From: Microtetraspora sp. NBRC 13810
Lineage (GTDB): Bacteria > Actinomycetota > Actinomycetes > Streptosporangiales > Streptosporangiaceae
NCBI RefSeq assembly: GCF_030268685.1
Contig: NZ_BSRQ01000007.1
Location: forward strand, 310,001-374,000
Length of the DNA stretch: 64,000 bases
Direction: 5' to 3'
A program made the translations under genes and the position numbers. Shown in pieces: positions 1 through 7,915 of this stretch (positions within the stretch are counted from its first letter, which is position 1; every line of letters begins with the position of its first letter). The notes beneath the pieces are model-generated. The model was not told the DNA's origin and made no database searches. It saw nothing but the letters and a program-made list of their open reading frames with translations.

Positions 1-487
1 GCTGCTCCCCGCCCAGGTGGGCCTTGCTTGCCGACGCGGCGTAACCGTCGGCGGACAGGGCCTCGGCGAGGACCCGCACCCGCTCGTCGGCCGGCACCTC
101 GCGCATCGCGGGCATGAGGCGCTCGACCAGCCCCGCGACCTGCGACCGGGCGAACTCCGCGACCGCCTCCTCGCCCAGGCGTCCCGCGAGGAAGCGCAGC
201 GCGCTGCCCGCGAGGTCGTCGTAGGCGTGCTCGAAGGCGCTGCGCCCGGCGTCGGTGATGGCGAACAGCTTCGCCGGCCGCCCGCGCCCGCGCTGGGCAC
301 GGGGCCGCGCCGCGCGATGCTCGATCATCTCGTCGGCGAGCAGCGCGTCAAGGTGGCGGCGCACCGCCGCCGGTGTCAGCCCCAGCCGCTCCCCGAGCGC
401 GGCTGCGGTGACGGGGCCGTGCTCCAGGATCAGCCGGGCGACGCGCGCGCGAGTGCTCTGCTCGGCGCCCGTCTCGGCGTTTCTCAT
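1..487 (-). CDS. sufR: SufR-type iron-sulfur cluster transcriptional repressor (5' part, runs off left edge)
   Basis: Reading the minus strand from ATG at 487 gives 162 codons with no stop before the window edge, so the C-terminus is missing. The N-terminus has an ArsR/DeoR-like winged helix (about residues 13-65, with AAALGERLGLTPAAVRRHLD as recognition region and a GRGRPAKLF wing), followed by a helical dimer region. This layout is typical of SufR, the [Fe-S]-sensing repressor that precedes sufBCDS in actinobacteria. The cysteines that would hold the cluster lie beyond the edge and cannot be checked. The synteny (ABC exporter beside sufR) supports the call. No strong Shine-Dalgarno sequence is visible, so the message may be nearly leaderless. 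Another member of the same HTH family remains possible. Confidence 0.8.
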   Translation of the reverse strand, partial: MRNAETGAEQSTRARVARLILEHGPVTAAALGERLGLTPAAVRRHLDALLADEMIEHRAARPRAQRGRGRPAKLFAITDAGRSAFEHAYDDLAGSALRFLAGRLGEEAVAEFARSQVAGLVERLMPAMREVPADERVRVLAEALSADGYAASASKAHLGGEQ

Positions 488-501
488 CCCGGCCACGTTT
501 T

Positions 502-518
502 TCACAACATCAGTGTGA
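502..518 (-). promoter_or_regulatory. Candidate SufR operator
   Basis: On the minus strand this reads TCACACTGATGTTGTGA, which contains ACACT-N5-TGTGA. As I recall, this is the inverted repeat reported for the M. tuberculosis SufR operator; I could not check that here. It ends 15 bases before the sufR start codon, where a repressor would block transcription or translation initiation, so autoregulation is likely. Confidence 0.6.
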
Positions 519-576
519 CGTATTTCCTTCCCGGCGCACAAACGGTTCTGCGCGATCGGGGAATGTCTTTGCTCAC

Positions 577-595
577 GCAGGTAAGCCTTACCTAA
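577..595 (-). promoter_or_regulatory. Candidate IdeR/DmdR iron box upstream of sufR
   Basis: The minus strand reads TTAGGTAAGGCTTACCTGC. It agrees with the DtxR/IdeR consensus TTAGGTTAGGCTAACCTAA at 15 of 19 positions and has a 15-base near-perfect palindromic core (AGGTAAG, one base, CTTACCT). It lies about 90 bases upstream of the sufR start and overlaps the stop codon of the MFS gene. Iron-dependent control of sufR and the suf genes would follow, but this is inference. Confidence 0.5.
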
Positions 596-1872
596 CCTGC
601 GGAGACAGGTTCCGCGCGGACCGCCGGGCGGGTGCCGCCGAGGGCCAGGAAGGCGGCCAGCGATCCCGCCGCGAGCACCGTCATGACGACCGCCATCGGC
701 GCCGCCGTACCGGTGCCGGCCAGCCCGACGAGGGGGGCCGACAGTGCGCCGAAGGCGAACTGCAGCACGCCGAGCAGGGCGGAGGCGCTGCCCGCGACCT
801 GCGGCGGCTGGTTCATCAGGGCCAGCGCGCCGGTGCCCGGCAGCACCAGGCCCGCCCCGCACATCATGACGAACAGCGAGCCCGCCACCACCGGCAGGCC
901 CAGCCCCGCGGCCACGCCCGCGAGCAGCGACAGCGCCCCCGCCAGCGTCACGAACAGGCCGACGAGGACGAGCCGCGCCGGGGACACCCGCCCGGCCAGC
1001 CGCCCGCCGAGCTGGGACAGCGCGATGAGCCCGACGGCGTTGGCGGCGAAGAGCAGCGAGTAGGTCTGCGGGGTCACCTCGTAGACCCCCTGGAGCACGA
1101 ACGGCGAGCCGGAGATGTAGGCGAACATCGCGCCGAACCCGAGACCGGCGGAGATCGCGCACGCCATGAACGGGCGGTCGCGCAGCAGCACCCAGAAGGT
1201 CCTCCCGGTACGGCGCAGCCCGCCCGCCTCCCGCTGACCGGCGGGCAGCGTCTCGCGCACGCGGAACACCACTGCGGCGAGCAGTCCCAGCCCGGCGACG
1301 GTGAGCGCGACGAAGACGCCGCGCCAGGAGGTGACGGAGAGCAGTTGGGCGCCCGCGATCGGCGCGAGGATCGGGGCGAGGCCGCTGACCAGCATGAGGC
1401 TGGCGAAGATGCGGGCGATCGCGGGGCCGTCGTACAGGTCGCGGACGACCGCGCGGACGATCACCAGGACGGCGCCGCCGGCGAAGCCCTGCACCAGGCG
1501 CAGCGCGACCAGCGCGTAGACCGAGGGTGCGAAGGCGCACAGCAGCGAGGCCAGCACGTAGCCGGCGAGGCCGGCGAGGAGCGGGGTCCTGCGCCCGCGC
1601 ACGTCGCTGAGCGGGCCCGCGACCACCTGGCCGAGCGACACGCCGATCAGGCAGGCGGTCAGGCTCAGCTGCACCTCCGCCGCCCCCGCGGCCATCTCCG
1701 AGGAGATCGAGGGCAGCGCGGGCAGGTACATGTCGATGGACAGGGGGCCGATGGCGGACAGCGCCCCCAGGACCAGGAGCCCTCCCCTGCGGCGGGGGGC
1801 GGGTGAGCCGGATTCCGCATCCGGTTCTGCGTCGATGCCGGGCGACTTCCTGGCGTCGGCGGGGGCGGTCAT
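592..1872 (-). CDS. MFS drug-resistance transporter, Bcr/CflA family
   Basis: A 426-residue integral membrane protein with about 12 hydrophobic segments. After helix 2 it carries the MFS loop GPLSDVRGRRTPLL (residues near 85-100), and the early LSIDMYLPALPSI stretch is typical of the Bcr/CflA drug:H+ antiporters. It probably exports a toxic compound by proton antiport; the substrate cannot be read from sequence. The start chosen is ATG 1872, preceded by AAAAGGATCC; a longer frame to 1935 adds a non-conserved leader. The gene is divergent from the ABC exporter, and its stop codon overlaps the candidate iron box of sufR. Confidence 0.85.
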   Translation of the reverse strand: MTAPADARKSPGIDAEPDAESGSPAPRRRGGLLVLGALSAIGPLSIDMYLPALPSISSEMAAGAAEVQLSLTACLIGVSLGQVVAGPLSDVRGRRTPLLAGLAGYVLASLLCAFAPSVYALVALRLVQGFAGGAVLVIVRAVVRDLYDGPAIARIFASLMLVSGLAPILAPIAGAQLLSVTSWRGVFVALTVAGLGLLAAVVFRVRETLPAGQREAGGLRRTGRTFWVLLRDRPFMACAISAGLGFGAMFAYISGSPFVLQGVYEVTPQTYSLLFAANAVGLIALSQLGGRLAGRVSPARLVLVGLFVTLAGALSLLAGVAAGLGLPVVAGSLFVMMCGAGLVLPGTGALALMNQPPQVAGSASALLGVLQFAFGALSAPLVGLAGTGTAAPMAVVMTVLAAGSLAAFLALGGTRPAVRAEPVSAG

Positions 1873-1951
1873 ATGCGGATCCTTTTCCCGTACTGCGGCG
1901 GCGGAGAGCGAGAGGTGCAAACGGCATAGAAGCACCAGAAATTCCCAAATT

Positions 1952-1970
1952 TCACCCTATTTTCGGGTGA
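1952..1970. promoter_or_regulatory. Inverted repeat in MFS/ABC divergent promoter region
   Basis: TCACCC, a seven-base A/T-rich spacer, then GGGTGA. It lies in the 167-base divergent region between the MFS start (1872) and the ABC ATPase start (2040). It could be an operator; no regulator is identified. Confidence 0.25.
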
Positions 1971-2039
1971 TCGGTCGTGACCGGCGCAGCCGCCGTGCCG
2001 CGAACGGGACCACGGCCGGGAGTCCCTAGACTCGTGCCC

Positions 2040-2960
2040 ATGGAATCCCCTGCCCTCGAGGTGGTCGATCTGGTCAAGCGGTACTCCCGCGTGACCGCGG
2101 TCGACGGCCTCACGCTCGCCGCCGGGCGGGGCGCGGTCACCGCCATCCTCGGCCCCAACGGCGCGGGGAAGACCTCCGCGATCGAGATCTGCGAGGGCTT
2201 CCGCCGGGCCGACGGCGGCACCGTCCGGGTGCTCGGCCTGGAGCCCTCGCGGCCGGAGCTGCGCGCCAGGGTGGGCGTGATGCTCCAGGCGGGCGGGGTG
2301 CCCCCCGCGATGCGCGCCGGCGAGTGGCTGCGCCTGGTGAGCCGGTTCTCCGCCAGCCCGCTGCCGCCGCAGGCCCTCCTCGACCGGCTGGGCCTCACCC
2401 GGCAGGCCCGCACCCCCTACCGCCGGCTGTCCGGCGGCGAGCAGCAGCGCCTGTCGCTGGCCGCCGCCGTCGTCGGCCGCCCCGAGCTGGTCTTCCTGGA
2501 CGAGCCGACCGCGGGCCTGGACCCGCAGGCCAGGCACGCCTGCTGGCAGCTCGTCCGCGACCTGCGCGCGGCGGGCGTCTCCGTGGTGCTCACCACCCAC
2601 CACATGGAGGAGGCCGAGCGGCTGGCCGACCGCGTGGTGATCATCGACAGGGGCCGGGTGGTGGCCGAGGACACCCCGGCGGCGCTCACCGGGGCCGAGC
2701 GCCAGCTCCGCTTCCGCGCCCGCCCCGGCCTCAACCTCGACGAGCTGCTCAACGCCCTGCCCGGCGGCAGCGCGGCGAAGGAGTCCCCCTCCGGGCACTA
2801 CATCATCGAAGGGCCGGCCCGCGTCGGCGTCGGCCCCGAGCTGCTCGCCACCGTGACCGCGTGGTGCGCCGCCGAGGGCGTCACCGCCGACGACCTGAGC
2901 ATCGAGCGGCGCACACTGGAGGACGTGTTCCTCGAACTGACCGGCAGGGAGCTGCGATGA
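2040..2960 (+). CDS. ABC-2 type exporter, ATP-binding subunit
   Basis: A 306-residue ATPase that powers an export complex with the permease encoded just downstream. Visible motifs are Walker A GPNGAGKTS (about residue 40), signature LSGGEQQRLSLA (about 135), Walker B VFLDEPTAGLD (about 157) and the H-loop TTHHMEEAERLADR. The C-terminal about 90 residues form the small DrrA-like tail domain. Start ATG 2040 is chosen over an upstream in-frame ATG at 1977 because family homology begins at residue 5 of the shorter form. By position it matches Rv1458c of M. tuberculosis, which lies between the suf genes and ctaA. Substrate unknown. Confidence 0.9.
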   Translation: MESPALEVVDLVKRYSRVTAVDGLTLAAGRGAVTAILGPNGAGKTSAIEICEGFRRADGGTVRVLGLEPSRPELRARVGVMLQAGGVPPAMRAGEWLRLVSRFSASPLPPQALLDRLGLTRQARTPYRRLSGGEQQRLSLAAAVVGRPELVFLDEPTAGLDPQARHACWQLVRDLRAAGVSVVLTTHHMEEAERLADRVVIIDRGRVVAEDTPAALTGAERQLRFRARPGLNLDELLNALPGGSAAKESPSGHYIIEGPARVGVGPELLATVTAWCAAEGVTADDLSIERRTLEDVFLELTGRELR

Positions 2961-3012
2961 GCGCCCGGGCGCGCCGCGCGGGCGCCGCCGGGGCGGCCGA
3001 AGGAGGGCACCG

Positions 3013-3801
3013 GTGACCACGACGGACGGCCCGGGGGCCACGCTGGACCTCACCCCCGCGCCGGGCGCCGCGCCGATGTGGCGCATGGTCGCGGCCCAGG
3101 CGGGCGCCGAGGTCAAGGCCACCCTCAGGAACGGCGAGCAGCTCCTGCTCACGCTGATCATCCCGGTGCTGCTGCTCACCGGCTTCTCCGCCGCGCCGCT
3201 GCTCGACCTCGGCACGACCCGGCGGGTCGACTTCCTCACCCCGGGCGTGCTGGCGCTCGCCGTCATGTCCACCGCGTTCACCGGCCAGGCCATCGCGACC
3301 GGGTTCGAGCGCAGGTACGGCGTGCTGAAGCGGCTGGGCGCGACCCCGCTCTCCCGGGGCGGGCTGATGCTGGCCAAGACCCTCGCGGTGCTCGTGGTGG
3401 AGGCCGTCCAGGTGGTGGTGATCGTCGCGGTCGCGTTCGCCCTGGGGTGGCAGCCGCGCGGGTTCCTGCCCACGGCGATCCTGCTGATCGTGCTGGGCAC
3501 GGCCGCGTTCAGCGGGCTCGGCCTGCTGATGGCGGGCACGCTGCGCGCCGAGGCGACCCTGGCCGGGGCCAATCTGGTCTACCTGATCCTGCTGGCCTGC
3601 GGCGGAGTGGTCTTCCCGCTGACCGACTTCCCCGGTGGCGTCCAGCCCGCGCTGGAGCTGCTGCCGATCTCGGCGCTGGCCGGCGGCCTGCGCGCCGTGC
3701 TCGCCGACGGGGCCGCCCTGCCCACCGTCTCCGTCGCGGTGCTCGCCTGCTGGGCCGCGGCGTCCCTGGCGCTGGCCGCCCGCACCTTCCGATGGGAGTA
3801 G
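3013..3801 (+). CDS. ABC-2 type exporter, permease subunit
   Basis: A 262-residue membrane protein with about six transmembrane segments. It pairs with the ATPase 52 bases upstream. Start GTG 3013 is fixed by a strong AAGGAGGG Shine-Dalgarno sequence ending six bases before it. The family pattern is clear: an N-terminal cytoplasmic stretch, helix pairs, and the segment GFERRYGVLKRLGATPLSR, which is characteristic of ABC-2 permeases (daunorubicin DrrB / Rv1457c type). In M. tuberculosis the next gene is ctaA. Here 13 kb of accessory genes intervene. Confidence 0.88.
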   Translation: MTTTDGPGATLDLTPAPGAAPMWRMVAAQAGAEVKATLRNGEQLLLTLIIPVLLLTGFSAAPLLDLGTTRRVDFLTPGVLALAVMSTAFTGQAIATGFERRYGVLKRLGATPLSRGGLMLAKTLAVLVVEAVQVVVIVAVAFALGWQPRGFLPTAILLIVLGTAAFSGLGLLMAGTLRAEATLAGANLVYLILLACGGVVFPLTDFPGGVQPALELLPISALAGGLRAVLADGAALPTVSVAVLACWAAASLALAARTFRWE

Positions 3802-3802
3802 C

Positions 3803-4714
3803 GTGACCTCTCTGTCGCGGACCGGCGCGGCCGAGCCGTACCGGCGTGGGTTTCGCGCGGGCGCGTTGCTGCGCTCGGCCTCCGACGCCATCCCCCCGTC
3901 CGGCCTCGTGCTGCTGGCGATCATGTCCGTGCAGGTCGGGGCGGGCTTCGCCAAGGACCTGTTCACCCAGCTCCCGCCGAGCGCGGTGGTCTTCCTGCGG
4001 ATCGCCGCCGGGGCGCTGATCCTCGGCGTGTTCGTCCGGCCTCGGCTGCGCGGCCTGAGCCGGGCCGACCTCGGCGTGGGCGTCGCCTTCGGCGTCACGC
4101 TCGCGCTGATGAACCTGTCGTTCTACGAGGCGCTGGCCCGGCTGCCGATGGGTGTCGCGGTGGCGGTGGAGTTCCTCGGGCCGCTGGGCGTCGCGGTGGC
4201 CGCCTCGCGGCGGCGGCTCGACCTGCTGTGGGTGACGCTGGCCGCGGCCGGGATCGCCCTGCTCGCCCCCTGGGCGGAGGCGGCCGGGCGGATCAGCTGG
4301 GCGGGCATCGGCTTCGGCCTGCTGGCCGCGCTCTGCTGGGCGGGGTACATCCTGCTCTCCGCGGCCACCGGCAGCCGCTTCCCCGGCGCCACCGGGCTGT
4401 CGTTCGCGATGATCGTGTCGCTCGTGGTCATCGCCCCGGTGGGCCTGACCACCGGGGGCTCGGACCTGCTGCACCCCGAGCTGCTGCTGATCGGCCTCGG
4501 CGTGGGCCTGCTGTCCTCGGTGATCCCCTACTCGATCGAGCTGGAGGCTCTGCGCAGGATGCCGAAGAAGGTGTTCGGCATCCTGATGAGCCTGGAGCCG
4601 GCCGCCGCCGCGCTGGTCGGGCTGGTCGTCCTCGGTGAGATCCTCTCGCCGATGGAGTGGGCCGCGATCGGCTGCGTCGTCGTGGCCAGCGTGGGCGCCA
4701 CCCGTGCCGCCTGA
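3803..4714 (+). CDS. EamA-family (DMT superfamily) transporter, RhtA-like
   Basis: A 303-residue membrane protein with about ten hydrophobic segments in two EamA repeats. The sequence SFYEALARLPMGVAVAVEFLG and the C-terminal MPKKVFGILMSLEPAAAALVG are typical of RhtA-like threonine/homoserine exporters in actinobacteria. Start GTG 3803 begins two bases after the permease stop, so translation is probably coupled to the ABC exporter. Substrate is inferred only at family level (amino acids or related metabolites). Confidence 0.85.
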   Translation: MTSLSRTGAAEPYRRGFRAGALLRSASDAIPPSGLVLLAIMSVQVGAGFAKDLFTQLPPSAVVFLRIAAGALILGVFVRPRLRGLSRADLGVGVAFGVTLALMNLSFYEALARLPMGVAVAVEFLGPLGVAVAASRRRLDLLWVTLAAAGIALLAPWAEAAGRISWAGIGFGLLAALCWAGYILLSAATGSRFPGATGLSFAMIVSLVVIAPVGLTTGGSDLLHPELLLIGLGVGLLSSVIPYSIELEALRRMPKKVFGILMSLEPAAAALVGLVVLGEILSPMEWAAIGCVVVASVGATRAA

Positions 4715-4745
4715 CCTCCGTACACCACCGGGCGCCCGGATGCTC

Positions 4746-4763
4746 TGAGTATTCGGGTACTCA
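4746..4763. promoter_or_regulatory. Inverted repeat upstream of metalloprotease gene
   Basis: TGAGTA-TTCGGG-TACTCA, six-base perfect arms, about 100 bases before the protease start and 31 bases after the EamA stop. It could be an operator or a weak hairpin between the transcripts. There is no other support. Confidence 0.25.
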
Positions 4764-4859
4764 TGCGCGATCGGCGCTCGCGCGGAAGGATGGCCGGGTC
4801 AGGTGAGCGCGGACGGCGCGCCGTCCGCCAGCGGAAGGTCCGGGAGGCGAGGAGAGCCG

Positions 4860-5840
4860 ATGTCGACACCCGACGCGGGGCAGCACCGCGGCTGGTGCGG
4901 GACGATGCCCGTGCACCACACCATGCTGGCCACCCAGCCGGAGTACGCGATCGCCAGAGCGACGATCGAGAACACCGCCTTCCAGCGGATGACCGCGCGG
5001 GCGCCGGTGCACGAGGAGGTCGTGACCATCCCCGTGGTCGTGCACGTGGTGTACCGCGCCGCCGCCGAGAACGTGTCCCAGGAGCAGATCGACAGCCAGC
5101 TCACGGTGCTGAACCACGACTTCCGCAAGACGAACGCGGACGTGTCGAAGGTGCCCCCCGTCTTCCAGCCGCTGGTCGCCGACACCCGGATCGAGTTCAG
5201 GCTCGCCACCACCGACCCGGCGGGCGGGACGACCACCGGCGTGGTCAGGCGGCAGACCACCCGCGCGTCGTTCGGGCAGGACGACGCGGTGAAGTTCACC
5301 GCCAGGGGCGGCTCCGACGCCTGGCCCGCCGACCGCTATCTCAACCTGTGGGTGTGCCGGCTGGACCGGTTCCTGGGCTACGCGCAGTTCCCCGGCGGCG
5401 CGGCGGCGACCGACGGCGTGGTCGTCTCGCACACCGCCTTCGGCACCTCCGGCACCGCCGCCGCGCCGTTCGATCTGGGCCGCACGGCGACGCACGAGGT
5501 GGGCCACTGGCTCAACCTCCGGCACATCTGGGGCGACGACGGCGAGGGCTGCTCGGGGGACGACTTCGTGGCCGACACCCCGAACCAGGCGGGCCCCAAC
5601 TACGGCGCGCCCACCTTCCCCAACCCGAGCTGCGGCAACGCGCCCAACGGCGACCTGTTCATGAACTACATGGACTACACCGACGACAGGTCGATGTACA
5701 TGTTCACCAAGGGTCAGGCCGAGCGGATGGACGCCTGCCTGGCGGGCCCGCGCTCGTCGTTCGTCCCGGCGGCGGAGCTGCGGAACATGCGGGCCGGCGT
5801 GGCGGAGGGAGACGCCGCGGGGGAGCCTGTGAGAACGTGA
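4860..5840 (+). CDS. M43-like (pappalysin/cytophagalysin) zinc metalloprotease
   Basis: A 326-residue metzincin-like protease. The zinc site is HEVGHWLNLRH (three His ligands, Glu base; Asn where most metzincins have Gly), followed by the Met-turn region NYMDYTDD with its invariant Met. Cysteines around CSGDD and NPSCGN probably form the disulfides of this family. No signal peptide, Tat motif or lipobox is visible at the chosen start, which is odd for a normally secreted family. ATG 4860 is chosen for its GCGAGGAGAG ribosome site; GTG 4803 adds 19 residues but still no signal sequence. It is followed four bases later by a small ORF, possibly a partner. Confidence 0.85.
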   Translation: MSTPDAGQHRGWCGTMPVHHTMLATQPEYAIARATIENTAFQRMTARAPVHEEVVTIPVVVHVVYRAAAENVSQEQIDSQLTVLNHDFRKTNADVSKVPPVFQPLVADTRIEFRLATTDPAGGTTTGVVRRQTTRASFGQDDAVKFTARGGSDAWPADRYLNLWVCRLDRFLGYAQFPGGAAATDGVVVSHTAFGTSGTAAAPFDLGRTATHEVGHWLNLRHIWGDDGEGCSGDDFVADTPNQAGPNYGAPTFPNPSCGNAPNGDLFMNYMDYTDDRSMYMFTKGQAERMDACLAGPRSSFVPAAELRNMRAGVAEGDAAGEPVRT

Positions 5841-5844
5841 GCGG

Positions 5845-6165
5845 GTGACCGCTACGCCCGCGCAGCTGGCCGGTGACTGGACGCACGCCCGCGAGGAGGA
5901 CTCCGCGGGCGTGAAGGTGTACCGGCCGGCCGGGCATCCGCTGCCGCCGGCCCGCTGGCGGCACCGGCTGGAGCTGCGCGCCGACGGGACCTACGTCGAC
6001 CACCGGCTGGGCGCGGACGACCGCTCCCCCGGCGTGCGGGGGCGCTGGACGGTCGAGCCCGGCCGGGGACGGCTGCGGCTCCAGCCGGACGACGCGGGCG
6101 CCGGCGCCGTGCTGTTCGAGGTGGTCGCCGCGGAGCCGGGCAGGCTCACCCTGCGCGACGCCTAG
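5845..6165 (+). CDS. Small hypothetical protein, possibly lipocalin-like
   Basis: A 106-residue soluble protein starting at GTG 5845, four bases after the protease stop, so almost certainly co-transcribed. It begins LAGDWTHAREEDSAGVKVYRP and has alternating short strands (WRHRLELRADGTYVDH, RGRWTVEPGRGRLRL). The GxW opening and strand pattern resemble small lipocalin-like beta-barrels, but there is no firm family match. It may bind or inhibit the neighbouring protease; this is speculation from position. Its stop overlaps the stop of the convergent GntR gene by four bases. Confidence 0.7.
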   Translation: MTATPAQLAGDWTHAREEDSAGVKVYRPAGHPLPPARWRHRLELRADGTYVDHRLGADDRSPGVRGRWTVEPGRGRLRLQPDDAGAGAVLFEVVAAEPGRLTLRDA

Positions 6166-6851
6166 TCCTCCGGCTCCGGGCGGGCGGCCCAGATGCCGCG
6201 CACGTGCCCGATGTGCTGGTTCATCAGCCCCTCCGCCGCGCCGGCGTCGCCGTCGCACAGGGCGTCGAGGATGTAGAAGTGCTCCCGGGCCGAGTCGGCG
6301 AGGGTGCCCTTGCGGTAGAGCGCGTCCAGCCCGTACAGCCGGGCCCGGTTGCGCAGGTCGCGGACGACGGTGACGAGGTGGGCGTTGCCGGCCAGCGCCA
6401 GCAGTTCGACGTGGAAGCGCAGGTCGGCGTCCACGTAGGCGAGGAGGTCGCCGTTCCCGGCGGCGACGATGATCTCCTCGGCGATCGGCCGCAGCCCCTC
6501 GAACTCCGCCCGCCGGGCCGGGTCGGCCAGCCGGGCGACGGTCGGCACCTCGATGAGCTGGCGCAGCGCGGTGAGCTCGTCGAGGTCGCGGTCGGACAGT
6601 TCGGTGACCCGGAAGCCCTTGTTGCGCACCGCCTCCACCAGGCCCTCCTTGGCCAGGTCGAGCATGGCCTCGCGGACGGGGGTCGCCGAGACGCCGAACT
6701 GCGCGGCGAGCACCGGCGCGGAATAGACCATGCCCGGCCGCATCTCACCGGTGATCAGCGCGACCCGCAGCGCGTGCGCAACCTGCTCCCGAAGGCTCTG
6801 TCGTTCGCCCACCACCGGCAGGTCGAGGCGGCTCTCCGCCGAAGGCGTCAT
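6162..6851 (-). CDS. GntR-family transcriptional regulator (FadR/FCD subfamily)
   Basis: A 229-residue regulator with an N-terminal winged helix (about residues 17-85, including APVLAAQFGVSATPVREAML) and a C-terminal FCD effector domain (about 90-220), with the metal/ligand His pattern suggested by DLRFHVELL and GLMNQHIGHV. It is the last gene of the operon proline-racemase-like, ornithine-cyclodeaminase-like, gntR; the start overlaps the upstream gene by four bases. It probably senses a hydroxyproline or proline-derived intermediate and controls this operon and perhaps the larger hydroxyproline operon at 12.1-16.9 kb. The evidence for that wider role is a shared palindrome in both promoters. 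Confidence 0.9.
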   Translation of the reverse strand: MTPSAESRLDLPVVGERQSLREQVAHALRVALITGEMRPGMVYSAPVLAAQFGVSATPVREAMLDLAKEGLVEAVRNKGFRVTELSDRDLDELTALRQLIEVPTVARLADPARRAEFEGLRPIAEEIIVAAGNGDLLAYVDADLRFHVELLALAGNAHLVTVVRDLRNRARLYGLDALYRKGTLADSAREHFYILDALCDGDAGAAEGLMNQHIGHVRGIWAARPEPED

Positions 6852-7915
6852 CCCGTGTCCTTCTCTCGTCGCTCTCGTGGCTGTACTGGGTCTCGGCTCA
6901 TCGACGTCGAACGCGCCCGCCGTCCGCCGTCTACGCCCTCCGGGTGGGGCGCCGCCCAGGCGTGGTAGGCCGCCGCGGCCACGACCAGGTCCTGCCAGGC
7001 CATGCCCACGCTTTTGAACACCCTCGGGCCGGTGGCCGGCACGCCACCGCCGATCACCAATTCAGCCATGTTTCCGGTGAGATGACCATCGGTGATGGTA
7101 CCGCTCCGCAAGGGCGTTATCAGGTCGCCCGCCTCGGCGAGAGCCGCCGTCCGGGCCTCCACGAACACGGTCGACCGGGCGATCAGCACCTCGTCCAGCT
7201 CGCGGGCGCCGGGCTCGTGGGAGCCGACGGCGACGACGGTGGCGTCGTCGCGGACCAGCTCGCCGGGGAACAGCGGGGTGCGCGCGGTCGTGCAGCACGC
7301 GATCAGCTCGGCCTCGGCGACCGCCGCGCGCACCGCCGCGGTGTCATCGGCGGCCAGCGCGCGCGATTCGAACCCCTCCGCCGCGCAGCGGGCGGCGAAG
7401 GCGGCGGTCCTGGCCGCGTCGCGGCCCACCACGGTGACCCGCTCCACCGGCCGCACCGCGCGCAGCGCGGTGACGTGCCCGCGCGCCTGCGGCCCGGTGC
7501 CGAAGACGAGAAGCGATCCGGCCCGTTCCCGGGCGAGATGGCGTACGGCGAGCGCGGAGACGGCCGGGGTGCGCAGCGAGGTGAGCGCGATGCCGTCGAG
7601 CAGGGCGAGCGGGGCGAGGGTCCGCCCGTCGAGGAGCAGGTAGGAGCCCTGGATCCGGGGCAGTCCGAGCGCCGGGTTGCCCGGGGCGACGGTGGCGATC
7701 TTCACCCCGGCGTGGTCCCGCCAGGCGGCGGGCATGAGCAGCACCTGCCCCGCGGGCACCTCCATGACCGGCCGCCGCGGGGTGTCCTCGGGGTCCAGCC
7801 CGCCGCGCAGCGCCTCCTCCAGCACCTCCACGGCCCGGGCCACCGGCACCAGCCGGGCCAGCTCCGCGCCGTCGATGTACGGCGGCGCCTTCGTCTCCCG
7901 CTCCCCCGCGTTCAT
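6848..7915 (-). CDS. Ornithine cyclodeaminase/mu-crystallin family protein, likely delta1-pyrroline-2-carboxylate reductase
   Basis: A 355-residue protein with a Rossmann nucleotide site GTGPQARGHVTAL (about residues 138-150) and the family core VPAGQVLLMPAAWRDHAGVK. Members either cyclise ornithine to proline or reduce cyclic imino acids with NAD(P)H. Beside a proline-racemase-like enzyme the best reading is a delta1-pyrroline-2-carboxylate reductase, which converts the product of trans-3-hydroxy-L-proline dehydration into L-proline. That assignment is from context; ornithine cyclodeaminase or alanine dehydrogenase activity is not excluded. It overlaps both neighbours by four bases (ATGA), so all three are translationally coupled. 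Confidence 0.85.
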   Translation of the reverse strand: MNAGERETKAPPYIDGAELARLVPVARAVEVLEEALRGGLDPEDTPRRPVMEVPAGQVLLMPAAWRDHAGVKIATVAPGNPALGLPRIQGSYLLLDGRTLAPLALLDGIALTSLRTPAVSALAVRHLARERAGSLLVFGTGPQARGHVTALRAVRPVERVTVVGRDAARTAAFAARCAAEGFESRALAADDTAAVRAAVAEAELIACCTTARTPLFPGELVRDDATVVAVGSHEPGARELDEVLIARSTVFVEARTAALAEAGDLITPLRSGTITDGHLTGNMAELVIGGGVPATGPRVFKSVGMAWQDLVVAAAAYHAWAAPHPEGVDGGRRARSTSMSRDPVQPRERREKDTG

